A program made the position numbers and the translations under genes. A model generated the notes under the pieces. That model was not told where the DNA came from. It searched no databases and worked only from the letters and a program-made list of their open reading frames with translations. This document shows, in pieces, positions 1 through 6,369 of a DNA stretch of 23,776 nt (position 1 is its first letter; every line of letters begins with the position of its first letter). This DNA comes from CAMEON01 sp963609805 (GTDB taxonomy: Bacteria; Bacillota; Clostridia; Oscillospirales; CAG-272), in assembly GCA_963609805.1 (NCBI GenBank), contig CAVDLN010000014.1, forward strand, positions 1 through 23,776, given 5' to 3'.

Positions 1-452
1 CCCAGCACCACGCCGTATTGAAGCAGCTCAAGAAGTGCCAGCGGAATGACCAGCGGAAGATCATCAAGCAAAACATCCCCGGAGGGCACGCCGCCATACT
101 CGATAAATACGCCGACCGCATAGTTAATCATAAACTTGACAAGAGTCAGGGCCGAGAACAGAATAATTACCGAGTACCCCTTCTTCCATCCGCCCCGCCA
201 AAGCGCAAACAGCGTGGCGGGGTATACCAGAACAAACAGAATGACATCGCAGGCATCAATGGCCAGTCCGATGAGGTCCAGCCACCATGCGTTCTGATAC
301 AGGACATTGGAGGAAAAATGGGTATAGAGCGGATTCAGGACAAAAGCATACAGCACCGTGTAGACTATTTCAGCAACAAGAACAAAAAGGAAGACGCGGC
401 GTACCGCCAGGCGGGTCAGTTTATTCCGTACGGACACATCAAATTCATTCAT
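1..452 (-). CDS. Multi-pass membrane protein, 3' end cut by window edge
   Basis: I do not recognise this protein. The frame opens at an ATG at 452, eight bases after an AAAGG ribosome binding site (461-465), and stays open to the window edge, giving 150 complete residues. The visible part has four strongly hydrophobic segments, roughly residues 20-43, 58-85, 92-118 and 131-150, joined by short charged loops such as RGGWKKG, so it is an integral membrane protein with little soluble mass. Its start lies 12 bases after the stop of the sugar kinase gene, so the two are probably co-transcribed. A role linked to that kinase or to the two upstream envelope proteins is possible, but nothing in the sequence proves it. 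The C-terminus is not visible. Confidence 0.8.
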   Translation of the reverse strand, partial: MNEFDVSVRNKLTRLAVRRVFLFVLVAEIVYTVLYAFVLNPLYTHFSSNVLYQNAWWLDLIGLAIDACDVILFVLVYPATLFALWRGGWKKGYSVIILFSALTLVKFMINYAVGVFIEYGGVPSGDVLLDDLPLVIPLALLELLQYGVVL

Positions 453-464
453 GGGAGCAACCTT

Positions 465-1451
465 TCATTGAGAAATGTGAGAATCTTTGAGAAACACGTT
501 CTCGGCCTGTCCGACAGCTTCTTCCGGCCACCCGTCGCGGCGCATGGCCTCCGATGCAGCCCCAAAAATAACAGGACGGCTTGCCGGGTCAAGACATGCG
601 GGGATCTCCTGCGGGATATGGCCGGCAATGGCATCCCGCCAAGCCGGATGATTGTGCAGGCAAACACCGCCGGCCAAGAAAACCGCAAATGTCTTTGGCT
701 CGTCCGTCACCGAAGCTGCGGCAAAGTGCTTTTTCCATGCGGCGCAGATAAGTTCTGCCAACGCAGCAGCATTGCGGTCGAGGATTTCCGCAGCCACAAT
801 GTCCCCTTCCGACGCAGCGTCAAACACCGCAGGCGCCAAAGATGCGATCAGAGCTTTTCCTTCTGTGTAAAGACGGGTCAGCGCCTGCGGCACAGGCGTC
901 CCCAATTCCGAGGCGAGCTTTTCCGACAGAACCGTCCGCCTTCCGCGGCCGTCGTATTCCCGCAGCACCGCCTCCAGTGCCTGCCTGCCGGTATCGTATC
1001 CGCTCCCGGCACTGTCAAGCAGGTATCCCCATCCGCCGATGCGGAATACCTCGCTTCCCTTTCGCGCAAAGCAGGCGCTTCCCGTTCCGCAGATAACGCA
1101 GGCACCGTCCCTGCCGTGCAGTTCCGCCGAAAGAAGGTTTACCATATCGGAATCGATCTCAATCCCATCCGGTGCATCGCTGAAGGCCCGCAGCCGGGCC
1201 GTCAGCCCGTCACGGTGATTGAGCGCTCCGGAAATGCCGCCGAACAGGAAGCAGTCCGCAAGGCTGACATCGGCATCACGGGCAAGATCCTCTGTCAGCG
1301 TGTGTATGCATACGGCGGCGGCCTCTTCCCCGATATCATTGGGATTGGACGCACCTGCCGACCGTCTCGCCAGAACCCGTCCCGCCCCGTCGACCAGAAC
1401 ACCGTCCGTCTTTGTGCCGCCGCCGTCTACTCCGATCACATACTTATGCAT
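465..1451 (-). CDS. BadF/BadG-family ATPase, N-acetylglucosamine kinase-like
   Basis: This 328-residue protein has the ASKHA (actin/hexokinase) ATPase fold typical of the BadF/BadG/BcrA/BcrD and GlcNAc kinase family. Visible motifs are the N-terminal phosphate loop with Asp9 and GGGTKT (residues 9-15), a SDMVN segment near Asp102 where family members place the catalytic aspartate, the second phosphate motif CGTGS at 121-125, a GGWGYLLDSAGSG stretch at 139-151 and a C-terminal LAGGV motif at 259-263. Family members phosphorylate amino sugars such as GlcNAc with ATP in the cytoplasm. The exact substrate is inferred. There are no Fe-S cysteine motifs of the dehydratase-activator branch. The ATG overlaps the end of the upstream gene by 8 bases and has a GGGGGA site 8 bases ahead of it, suggesting translational coupling. 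Confidence 0.85.
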   Translation of the reverse strand: MHKYVIGVDGGGTKTDGVLVDGAGRVLARRSAGASNPNDIGEEAAAVCIHTLTEDLARDADVSLADCFLFGGISGALNHRDGLTARLRAFSDAPDGIEIDSDMVNLLSAELHGRDGACVICGTGSACFARKGSEVFRIGGWGYLLDSAGSGYDTGRQALEAVLREYDGRGRRTVLSEKLASELGTPVPQALTRLYTEGKALIASLAPAVFDAASEGDIVAAEILDRNAAALAELICAAWKKHFAAASVTDEPKTFAVFLAGGVCLHNHPAWRDAIAGHIPQEIPACLDPASRPVIFGAASEAMRRDGWPEEAVGQAENVFLKDSHISQ

Positions 1452-1974
1452 AAATGCCGTCCCCCGTTGTCCCGACTGCCCTCATCCCGCTGCCGGTGTC
1501 TGTATCCGATTTCGTTTCGGTCTCCGGGACAATGCCGCTCTCAAGCTTATCGGCCAATTTGCTGAGTTCGGCATAGGCATTTAGATGGTAGATATCCCCG
1601 GCTATGAGACCGATTTGTTTTTCCACGGCAGAGGCGTACACCCGGCATAGCTCGGGCTTCTCCGTCAGCAGACGGAACACATTCCTGCAATAGACCGCAT
1701 AATCCGCGCGTGAAGTCCCCTCCGTCAGCTGCTCCATTTCCCTCGAGAACGTATACAGGGATGCCAGCGCCTGTGCTGCATCGGACTCCGCTCCTGTCTC
1801 CGCATACTTTTTCCATGCGTCCCGGCAAATCGCCGCCTCTTCCTGCGCGGCGCGGGCTAAATCCGATCGGTCATGCCGTGCGAACTGCCACAATCCGGCG
1901 AAGAACAATGCAATAACCGCACCCGCAACAGCGAGAATCAGGCACAGTCTTGCCTGTTTGGTTTCAGTATACAT
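1444..1974 (-). CDS. Hypothetical single-pass membrane-anchored protein
   Basis: I do not recognise this protein. From the ATG at 1974 it is 176 residues: a short polar N-terminus, one hydrophobic segment at about residues 9-29, then a mostly helical, charge-rich region and a low-complexity Thr/Glu/Asp/Gly tail after about residue 150. This is the layout of a signal-anchored protein with its body outside the membrane. An alternative ATG at 2001, four bases after the upstream stop, has no Shine-Dalgarno sequence. The 1974 start follows a GGAAGCGGAA purine stretch and puts the hydrophobic segment closer to the N-terminus, so I prefer it. The gene sits between a lipoprotein-like gene and a sugar kinase in what looks like one operon, so an envelope role is inferred. 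Confidence 0.7.
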   Translation of the reverse strand: MYTETKQARLCLILAVAGAVIALFFAGLWQFARHDRSDLARAAQEEAAICRDAWKKYAETGAESDAAQALASLYTFSREMEQLTEGTSRADYAVYCRNVFRLLTEKPELCRVYASAVEKQIGLIAGDIYHLNAYAELSKLADKLESGIVPETETKSDTDTGSGMRAVGTTGDGIYA

Positions 1975-2004
1975 GATTTCTGTTCCGCTTCCTTTCGCCA
2001 TGCA

Positions 2005-2577
2005 TTACAATATCGGTTCCAAAGACACATCCGTCCGCGTTAATCTGCAGTCCAGGGCCTCCTCACCGACCAGCAATGTCAATTCCGGCTGCATGCCGGA
2101 CGGAAGGGTCGCGGTCACAAGAAGCAGTTCTCCCCCGTCAGCAGCCGACACTCCGCTGTATGTATAGGTAATTTCCACTTCATAGTATGCCGTATTCCCG
2201 TTTAAATGCTGCACGACCCTGCAGGTCGGAGTCATACCGGATGCCGACTCCCGCCTCAGAATCAGATACCTGTATGTTGCATTCTCCCCGTCCGCGTAGA
2301 CGCTGTACAAAACGAAAGCATCGAATGCCTCTGTTTCGTCCTCGGAACATCGGGTTACCCAATCCTCCACTGTCCCGTTTCCCGCATAATTTGCCCGACC
2401 TAACCCCGTACGCAAAACAGCCGGAGTCTGTTCCCCGAACAGCGTTTCCGCGTCACTGTATACTGTACTCTCCGCTGTTCCCGGCATCTCCCGTGAACAG
2501 CCGCCTTCCAGCAGCGCAGCCGCAATGACAAATCCGGCCGCCAGGTGTACAGTCAGTTTGCGAAATTTTCCGTGCAT
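2005..2577 (-). CDS. Putative lipoprotein of unknown function
   Basis: This 190-residue protein has a typical export signal: basic residues (KFRK) followed by a hydrophobic stretch at about 8-23 and then Cys27. The residues before the cysteine are LLEGGC, which is not a canonical lipobox because Glu sits at -3, so lipidation is likely but not certain. The mature part looks like a small beta-rich extracytoplasmic domain. I recognise no family. I chose the ATG at 2577 because a perfect GGAGG (2587-2591) lies nine bases upstream. The frame remains open further upstream to 2646, but those starts lack a site and would bury the signal peptide. It is the first gene after the promoter at 2700-2728 and appears to head the operon running to the left edge. 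Confidence 0.75.
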   Translation of the reverse strand: MHGKFRKLTVHLAAGFVIAAALLEGGCSREMPGTAESTVYSDAETLFGEQTPAVLRTGLGRANYAGNGTVEDWVTRCSEDETEAFDAFVLYSVYADGENATYRYLILRRESASGMTPTCRVVQHLNGNTAYYEVEITYTYSGVSAADGGELLLVTATLPSGMQPELTLLVGEEALDCRLTRTDVSLEPIL

Positions 2578-2699
2578 AGGTATCCGCCTCCGAGTTCTTT
2601 CCATATCATCGTAATTATCATAACTGCCCATGACCATCATAGCCATGTATCCGTCGGTACAGTCTTCCGGCAGATCCGCATTCTGTAAGGAACACCTTT

Positions 2700-2728
2700 A
2701 TTATACAGGCTGCCGTCCTCGATTTCAA
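2700..2728 (-). promoter_or_regulatory. Sigma-A-type promoter for left-end operon
   Basis: On the minus strand there is a TTGAAA -35 box (2723-2728), a 17-base spacer and a perfect TATAAT -10 box (2700-2705). It points toward the lipoprotein gene starting at 2577, giving a predicted leader of about 115 bases. Confidence 0.8.
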
Positions 2729-2843
2729 GTGATAATTATGAACTTTCGTGACGAGCGCATCTTTTTCCGGCTGCCCGGACGGAGGCTTTTCCGCAGCCAT
2801 TTCCGCTTTTTTCAAAGTTTCGGAAATATTTTTCAAAAAGCCC

Positions 2844-2872
2844 TTGCAAAACGGCATCCGATGTGATATAAT
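2844..2872 (+). promoter_or_regulatory. Sigma-A-type promoter of tRNA-Thr
   Basis: A TTGCAA -35 box (2844-2849), a 17-base spacer and a perfect TATAAT (2867-2872) lie about 30 bases before the mature tRNA 5' end. A transcription start near 2879-2881 would leave a short 5' leader for RNase P to remove. Confidence 0.85.
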
Positions 2873-2901
2873 ATGACGCGTTGCAGCGGATTGCTGCCTG
2901 T

Positions 2902-2977
2902 GCTGGTGTGGCTCAGTTGGTAGAGCAGCTGATTCGTAATCAGCAGGTCGCCGGTTCAAGTCCGGCCACCAGCTCCA
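2902..2977 (+). tRNA. tRNA-Thr (anticodon CGT)
   Basis: A complete cloverleaf is visible. The acceptor stem GCTGGTG (2902-2908) pairs with CACCAGC (2967-2973). The D arm is 2911-2926. The anticodon stem GCTGA/TCAGC encloses the loop TTCGTAA (2933-2939) with anticodon CGT, which reads the threonine codon ACG. The T arm GCCGG/CCGGC encloses TTCAAGT. The discriminator is T2974 and the CCA end is encoded (2975-2977). The gene has its own promoter and terminator. Confidence 0.96.
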
Positions 2978-2984
2978 TAGTTGT

Positions 2985-3026
2985 GCGGCAGCCTCGTCCC
3001 GCCGGGTTGAGGCTGCCGCTTTTATT
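2985..3026 (+). terminator. Rho-independent terminator of tRNA-Thr
   Basis: An 11-bp perfect GC-rich stem (GCGGCAGCCTC at 2985-2995 with its complement at 3009-3019) encloses a 13-base loop and is followed by TTTTATT. It begins eight bases after the tRNA CCA end. Confidence 0.88.
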
Positions 3027-3036
3027 GCCCTTCAAC

Positions 3037-3086
3037 GAAAAATCCGAACCGATTTCCACTTGCGAAACGGTTCGGATTTTCTTTTT
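3037..3086. terminator. Bidirectional terminator between the two tRNA genes
   Basis: The stem AAAATCCGAACCG (3039-3051) pairs with CGGTTCGGATTTT (3068-3080). On the plus strand it is followed by TTTTCTTTTT; on the minus strand the far arm ends in a run of T. It therefore serves tRNA-Lys, which transcribes into it from the right, and backs up the tRNA-Thr terminator from the left. Confidence 0.85.
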
Positions 3087-3161
3087 GGTGACCCATCGGG
3101 GACTCGAACTCCGGACACCATGATTAAAAGTCATGTGCTCTGCCGCCTGAGCTAATGGGTC
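3086..3161 (-). tRNA. tRNA-Lys (anticodon TTT)
   Basis: On the minus strand the acceptor stem GACCCAT pairs with ATGGGTC. A standard GCTC/GAGC D arm follows, then the anticodon stem CATGA/TCATG with loop CTTTTAA and anticodon TTT at 3126-3128, reading AAA and AAG lysine codons. CCA is encoded at 3086-3088. The T arm is CGGAG, TTCGAGT, CCCCG, which leaves one A-C mismatch (positions 52 and 62 in standard numbering). All conserved loop bases are present, so it is probably functional. Confidence 0.95.
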
Positions 3162-3180
3162 AAACTTAAAACCGACGGTT

Positions 3181-3209
3181 ATTATATCATATCCCGTGTT
3201 CTTTGTCAA
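3181..3209 (-). promoter_or_regulatory. Consensus sigma-A promoter of tRNA-Lys
   Basis: On the minus strand there is a perfect TTGACA (3204-3209), a 17-base spacer and a perfect TATAAT (3181-3186), about 20 bases before the tRNA. A/T-rich DNA just upstream (about 3210-3230) resembles an UP element. This is a textbook strong stable-RNA promoter. Confidence 0.92.
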
Positions 3210-3240
3210 GTCTTATTTTTCAAATTTTGTGACTTGCCCT

Positions 3241-3268
3241 TTGCTTCCTTCCGCTGTTCCTGTATACT
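3241..3268 (+). promoter_or_regulatory. Candidate promoter of the recombinase gene
   Basis: A TATACT -10 box (3263-3268) lies 16 bases after a weak -35 candidate TTGCTT (3241-3246). It faces the recombinase gene and would give a leader of about 95 bases holding the palindrome at 3328-3340. The match is only moderate. Confidence 0.45.
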
Positions 3269-3327
3269 GTTGCATTGAAGATGGTTTTCCCGACGACTCT
3301 GTACAAAAGGCGCATCGGCAAAAAGCA

Positions 3328-3340
3328 TCTCAAATTGAGA
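3328..3340. promoter_or_regulatory. Short palindrome in recombinase leader, possible operator
   Basis: TCTCAA and its exact complement TTGAGA flank a single A. The site lies 28 bases before the recombinase start and just upstream of its ribosome binding site. It could be a repressor operator or a small RNA hairpin. Short palindromes also occur by chance. Confidence 0.3.
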
Positions 3341-3348
3341 AGAATATC

Positions 3349-3362
3349 GGAGGTTGGAGGTT
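3349..3362 (+). promoter_or_regulatory. Doubled ribosome binding site
   Basis: GGAGGTT occurs twice in a row (3349-3355 and 3356-3362). The second copy is eight bases before the ATG at 3369 and fixes that start. The first is too far for an ATG at 3369 unless the ribosome slides. Confidence 0.7.
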
Positions 3363-3368
3363 ATCGGC

Positions 3369-4508
3369 ATGGCAAGGCACGGAGAAAATATTTTCAGACG
3401 CAAAGACGGTCGGTGGGAGGCGCGCCTTCCCGAGCACCGCGTGAACGGAAGCAGGACATACCGTTCTTTTTACGGGAAAAGTTACGCGGAAGCAAAAGCA
3501 AAAAAGGAGGCGTACCGTGACACGGTTCATCGGAAGCCCGCCTCACGGGAACTCACAGCATTCTCTTATCTGGCCGAGAGCTGGCTGACCGCGGTCAAAG
3601 CGACGGTTAAGGAGTCGTCCTACACGCGGTACCATCGCAACGTATACAGTTATCTTGTCCCGTCAATCGGTCAGTATGCCATATTCGGAATTGACGCCGC
3701 ACTTGCGGAGCGCATGCGGGAGGATATGCTTTCCTGCGGAGGAAAACGAGGTGCGGGACTGTCCGACAAGACCGTCTCGGATATTTTCTCCACACTGAAA
3801 AGGATACTCCTGTATGCATCGGAACACGGTTACCCTGCGGCGGACATTGCCTCTCTGCGCAATCCGCGAAAGGCAAGAAAGAAAGCAGAAGTGATTCCGG
3901 ACGACGACATACACCGTCTGGAAAGTATTCTTCTTGATTCGAAGGAAAGCATATGCCCGGGAATTCTGCTGACGCTGCATACCGGTCTTCGCAGCGGCGA
4001 ACTTTGCGGTCTGCGCTGGGGGGATTTCGATTTCCGTTCGTCCTCGGTCCAGATCCGGCGGACAGTGGAACGGATAGACGATCTTACCCCGTCGGCAGAG
4101 CGAAAGACGAAAGTAATTACCGGTGAACCGAAGACAGATACCTCACGGCGCGTAATTCCGCTCCCGGGTGCTCTGTGCCGTTATCTGAGAGAACACCGCA
4201 AAGAGGACGGCAGTTATCTTCTGACCGGCACGGACAGACCCTCGGAACCGCATACCTTGTACGTCAGATTCGAAAGATTTCTGAAGCGCAATGGGTTCGG
4301 AAAGTACTCCTTCCATGCGCTGCGCCACACATTTGCCACCCGCGGCATTGCGTTCGGTTTTGACGCGAAATCCATGTCCGAAATTCTCGGTCATTCGGAT
4401 GTAACAACCACACTCCGATGCTATGTCCATCCGTCGATGGAGCAAAAGAGAAAGCAAATGGAAAATCTCTTCGATTCAAGAGGCTGCAGGCAGAAATACG
4501 ACCTGTGA
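3369..4508 (+). CDS. Tyrosine recombinase / phage-type integrase
   Basis: This is a complete 379-residue site-specific recombinase of the lambda-integrase family, which cuts and rejoins DNA through a phosphotyrosine link. The N-terminal 50 residues look like an AP2-type arm-binding domain, residues about 62-150 like the SAM-like core-binding domain, and the rest is catalytic. All six active-site residues are visible: Arg208 (GLRSGEL), Lys255, His316 and Arg319 (HALR), His342 (LGH) and Tyr352. I chose the ATG at 3369 because of its GGAGG site eight bases upstream, rather than the TTG at 3354. It is the only plus-strand protein gene here, converges on rimI with a 24-base gap, and has no excisionase, relaxase or phage gene beside it. 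Its substrate is unknown; a solo integrase, element remnant or domesticated recombinase are all possible. Confidence 0.93.
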   Translation: MARHGENIFRRKDGRWEARLPEHRVNGSRTYRSFYGKSYAEAKAKKEAYRDTVHRKPASRELTAFSYLAESWLTAVKATVKESSYTRYHRNVYSYLVPSIGQYAIFGIDAALAERMREDMLSCGGKRGAGLSDKTVSDIFSTLKRILLYASEHGYPAADIASLRNPRKARKKAEVIPDDDIHRLESILLDSKESICPGILLTLHTGLRSGELCGLRWGDFDFRSSSVQIRRTVERIDDLTPSAERKTKVITGEPKTDTSRRVIPLPGALCRYLREHRKEDGSYLLTGTDRPSEPHTLYVRFERFLKRNGFGKYSFHALRHTFATRGIAFGFDAKSMSEILGHSDVTTTLRCYVHPSMEQKRKQMENLFDSRGCRQKYDL

Positions 4509-4532
4509 ATCTGAACCTTCACAATGATGCCT

Positions 4533-5081
4533 TTATTTCAGTTTCAAAGCCAGAATCAGCGCATCCTCCGTCGGTTTTGTATAGAAATTCTTTCGCCGTC
4601 CGACTTCGGAAAACCCGCTGTGCCGATAGAGCGTCAGCGCGGCCTGATTGGAAGGACGAACCTCCAGCGTCACGGACGCGAGATGTGCCGACTTGGCGTA
4701 TCTGATCAGCGCGGTCAGTACCGCCCGGCCGTACCCCTTGCGCCTGCAGGCGGGATGCACCGCGATGTTGGTAATTTGTCCCTCATCCACGGCGACTACC
4801 ATGCCGCCGTAGGCAACAACGCCCTGCTCGGCTACAGGCGGAATGCTGCCGGTGCAGAGGAACCCGACACCGATGCCATCGGAGCACAGCAGCTCAAGAC
4901 TTTTTGTACTCCACGGCTCACGGAAGCACAGATTCTCCAATGCCGCGCACCCTTCCAGATGTTCCGGAATTTTCCGCATGCGTTCGGCACGCGGGCGGGG
5001 TTTCCGCGGCGCGTCCTCTGTCTCTGCAAGTTCCCCGTTTTTATGCTCAGTTTCATCCATGCCGTTATTCCCCGCTTTCAT
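4533..5081 (-). CDS. rimI: Ribosomal protein S18-alanine N-acetyltransferase
   Basis: This GNAT-fold acetyltransferase resembles RimI, which transfers acetyl from acetyl-CoA to the N-terminal alanine of ribosomal protein S18. The acetyl-CoA loop VHPACRRKGYGRA is at residues 108-120, motif B with LEVRPSN at 139-145 and LYRHSGF at 151-157. The segment ENLCFREPWS near 49-58 is typical of RimI. The frame has a charged, disordered N-terminal extension of about 34 residues. The ATG at 5081 directly abuts an AGAGG sequence and lies five bases after the upstream stop; an ATG at 5060 with GGGGA eight bases before it is a good alternative. The classical ATG (residue 35) has no binding site. TsaB and TsaD genes, frequent neighbours elsewhere, are not here. 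Confidence 0.85.
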   Translation of the reverse strand: MKAGNNGMDETEHKNGELAETEDAPRKPRPRAERMRKIPEHLEGCAALENLCFREPWSTKSLELLCSDGIGVGFLCTGSIPPVAEQGVVAYGGMVVAVDEGQITNIAVHPACRRKGYGRAVLTALIRYAKSAHLASVTLEVRPSNQAALTLYRHSGFSEVGRRKNFYTKPTEDALILALKLK

Positions 5082-5086
5082 CCTCT

Positions 5087-5794
5087 TTACGCCGGATTTT
5101 CCGTTTCGGTTTCTGCTTCCGTTTCCGTCTCCGCAGCGTCATCGCCGAATATCAGCCGATGCAGTCCGTCCCCGACGGCGACGAATCTACCGTCAAACAC
5201 GCTGCGCAAAAAATATCTGCCGTAGTTGACTCCGTCCAGCACCATATCCTCTTCATATTCCAGATACAGAAGGGAAAAATACAGGGACGGATACTCCTCG
5301 GAAGTAAAGCGGAGTTTGTATGAGTGCTGTGTTTCCAGCCCTAAATACTCAACATTCTCTCCATCCGTATACGCACGGACGGCATCTGTCAGTATATCCG
5401 TCGATGTCACCGTGCGCAAAACATGAACCGACTGCAGATAAGAGCAGACCTGTACCGCATCGGGGTTCATCTCCTCCAAGGTCGGCAGATGAACACCGTC
5501 TGCGTACAGCACATATCCGTCCTCCGTGACCAGCCATTCATCCGTCGGCAAACCTTCTATGGCATATACCGTATCGGAGCCTCCCCCCGCATCGGTCAGC
5601 GTTCCGACTTTTTTCCCTGTCTCAACAGCTTCATAGGTTGTTGAGGCATGGTTGTAGGTTTTCTTTCCGTCCTGCGTCTTGATGACGTTTCCCGTCTCCC
5701 GCAGTTTTTCGCCGCACCCGGTAAGACAAACTCCGACGGACAGAATCAACACCATAGCCAGCGCAGCCGTGCGCCGGATTCCCGCTTCTTTCAT
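5087..5794 (-). CDS. Lipoprotein of unknown function
   Basis: From the ATG at 5794 this is a 235-residue protein with a clear lipoprotein signal: basic start, hydrophobic stretch (about 10-23) and the lipobox LTGC ending at Cys27. It should therefore be anchored outside the cytoplasmic membrane. The mature domain is acidic and beta-rich without motifs I recognise, and it ends in a repetitive Glu/Thr tail (ETETEAETETE). A TTG at 5815 extends the frame, but an AAGGGG stretch lies about 11 bases before the ATG at 5794, and that start gives a normal signal peptide. It sits between the dCMP deaminase gene (30 bases) and rimI (5 bases), so it is probably part of the same transcript without a clear functional link. 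Confidence 0.85.
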   Translation of the reverse strand: MKEAGIRRTAALAMVLILSVGVCLTGCGEKLRETGNVIKTQDGKKTYNHASTTYEAVETGKKVGTLTDAGGGSDTVYAIEGLPTDEWLVTEDGYVLYADGVHLPTLEEMNPDAVQVCSYLQSVHVLRTVTSTDILTDAVRAYTDGENVEYLGLETQHSYKLRFTSEEYPSLYFSLLYLEYEEDMVLDGVNYGRYFLRSVFDGRFVAVGDGLHRLIFGDDAAETETEAETETENPA

Positions 5795-5824
5795 GAATAT
5801 GTACTTCCCCTTCAATTATCCGAA

Positions 5825-6316
5825 TCAATATCCAAAGACGCCGGTCAGCGAGTCATCATTCTCGATCCAGTCGCTGACGCGGATGACGCGGTACTCCTGC
5901 GGCGTGTCCCGAATGATAACGCGCTCAATGCCCGCATTGATAATCTGACGCTTGCACATGGAGCAGCTGTTCGTTCCGGCATACAGAGACCCGTCTGCCG
6001 GATTGACGCATGTCATGTACAGCGTTGCCCCCAACATCTGATCCCGTGCGGCGTTGATAATGGCATTTGCCTCCGAATGAACGGCCCGGCACAGCTCGTA
6101 CCGCTCCCCGCGCGGTATATTCAGATGGGCACGCATGCAAAAGCCCATATCATCACAGTTCTTTCTTCCGCGCGGTGCTCCGTTGTAGCCGGTTGATATG
6201 ATTACATCATTCCGCACGATAATGGCACCGAACTTTCGCCGCAGGCAGGTGCTGCGTTCGGCGACCGTCTGGGCAATATCAAGATAGTAATTGTCCTTTG
6301 TAACCCGCTGCTCCAT
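5825..6316 (-). CDS. Deoxycytidylate (dCMP) deaminase family protein
   Basis: This 163-residue protein belongs to the zinc-dependent cytidine/deoxycytidylate deaminase superfamily, ComEB/dCMP deaminase branch. The zinc site is visible: His80 and the catalytic Glu82 in HSEANAI, and Cys118 and Cys121 in SCSMC. A STGYNGAPRG stretch at 41-50 is typical of the nucleotide-binding part of dCMP deaminases. The reaction expected from the family is dCMP to dUMP, feeding thymidylate synthesis. The residue before Cys118 is Ser rather than the common Pro, which I believe also occurs in clostridial homologues. A clear AGGAAGG site sits 10 bases before the ATG. It follows rsfS after 53 bases. Confidence 0.9.
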   Translation of the reverse strand: MEQRVTKDNYYLDIAQTVAERSTCLRRKFGAIIVRNDVIISTGYNGAPRGRKNCDDMGFCMRAHLNIPRGERYELCRAVHSEANAIINAARDQMLGATLYMTCVNPADGSLYAGTNSCSMCKRQIINAGIERVIIRDTPQEYRVIRVSDWIENDDSLTGVFGY

Positions 6317-6369
6317 ACAGTTCTTTCCTTCCTGTCCATGACGGAATAGTGTGGCAGACCCGCAAGCAT

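Larger units (their letters stand above)
2578..2901. other. Divergent intergenic region with two promoters
   Basis: This stretch separates the leftward lipoprotein-kinase operon from the rightward tRNA-Thr gene. It contains one sigma-A-type promoter in each direction (2700-2728 leftward, 2844-2872 rightward). The leftward transcript has about 115 bases of untranslated leader with several out-of-context ATG codons but no riboswitch or terminator that I can recognise. The AT-rich tract at about 2810-2843 just before the tRNA promoter could act as an UP element. Confidence 0.6.

Noticed and set aside
18..1565. Open reading frame of 515 codons on the plus strand
   Set aside because: It is antisense to the sugar kinase and membrane protein genes, whose motifs, start sites and spacing are convincing. 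Its product has no recognisable domain and is rich in Arg, Pro and Ser, as expected of a shadow frame.
3020..3400. Integration of an element at the 3' end of tRNA-Lys or tRNA-Thr
   Set aside because: The recombinase is on the 5' side of tRNA-Lys, and I found no second copy of either tRNA 3' end near it.
4494..4532. Possible terminator between the recombinase and rimI
   Set aside because: The only inverted repeat is a 5-bp GTGAA/TTCAC stem with an 8-base loop and no T run, too weak to call.
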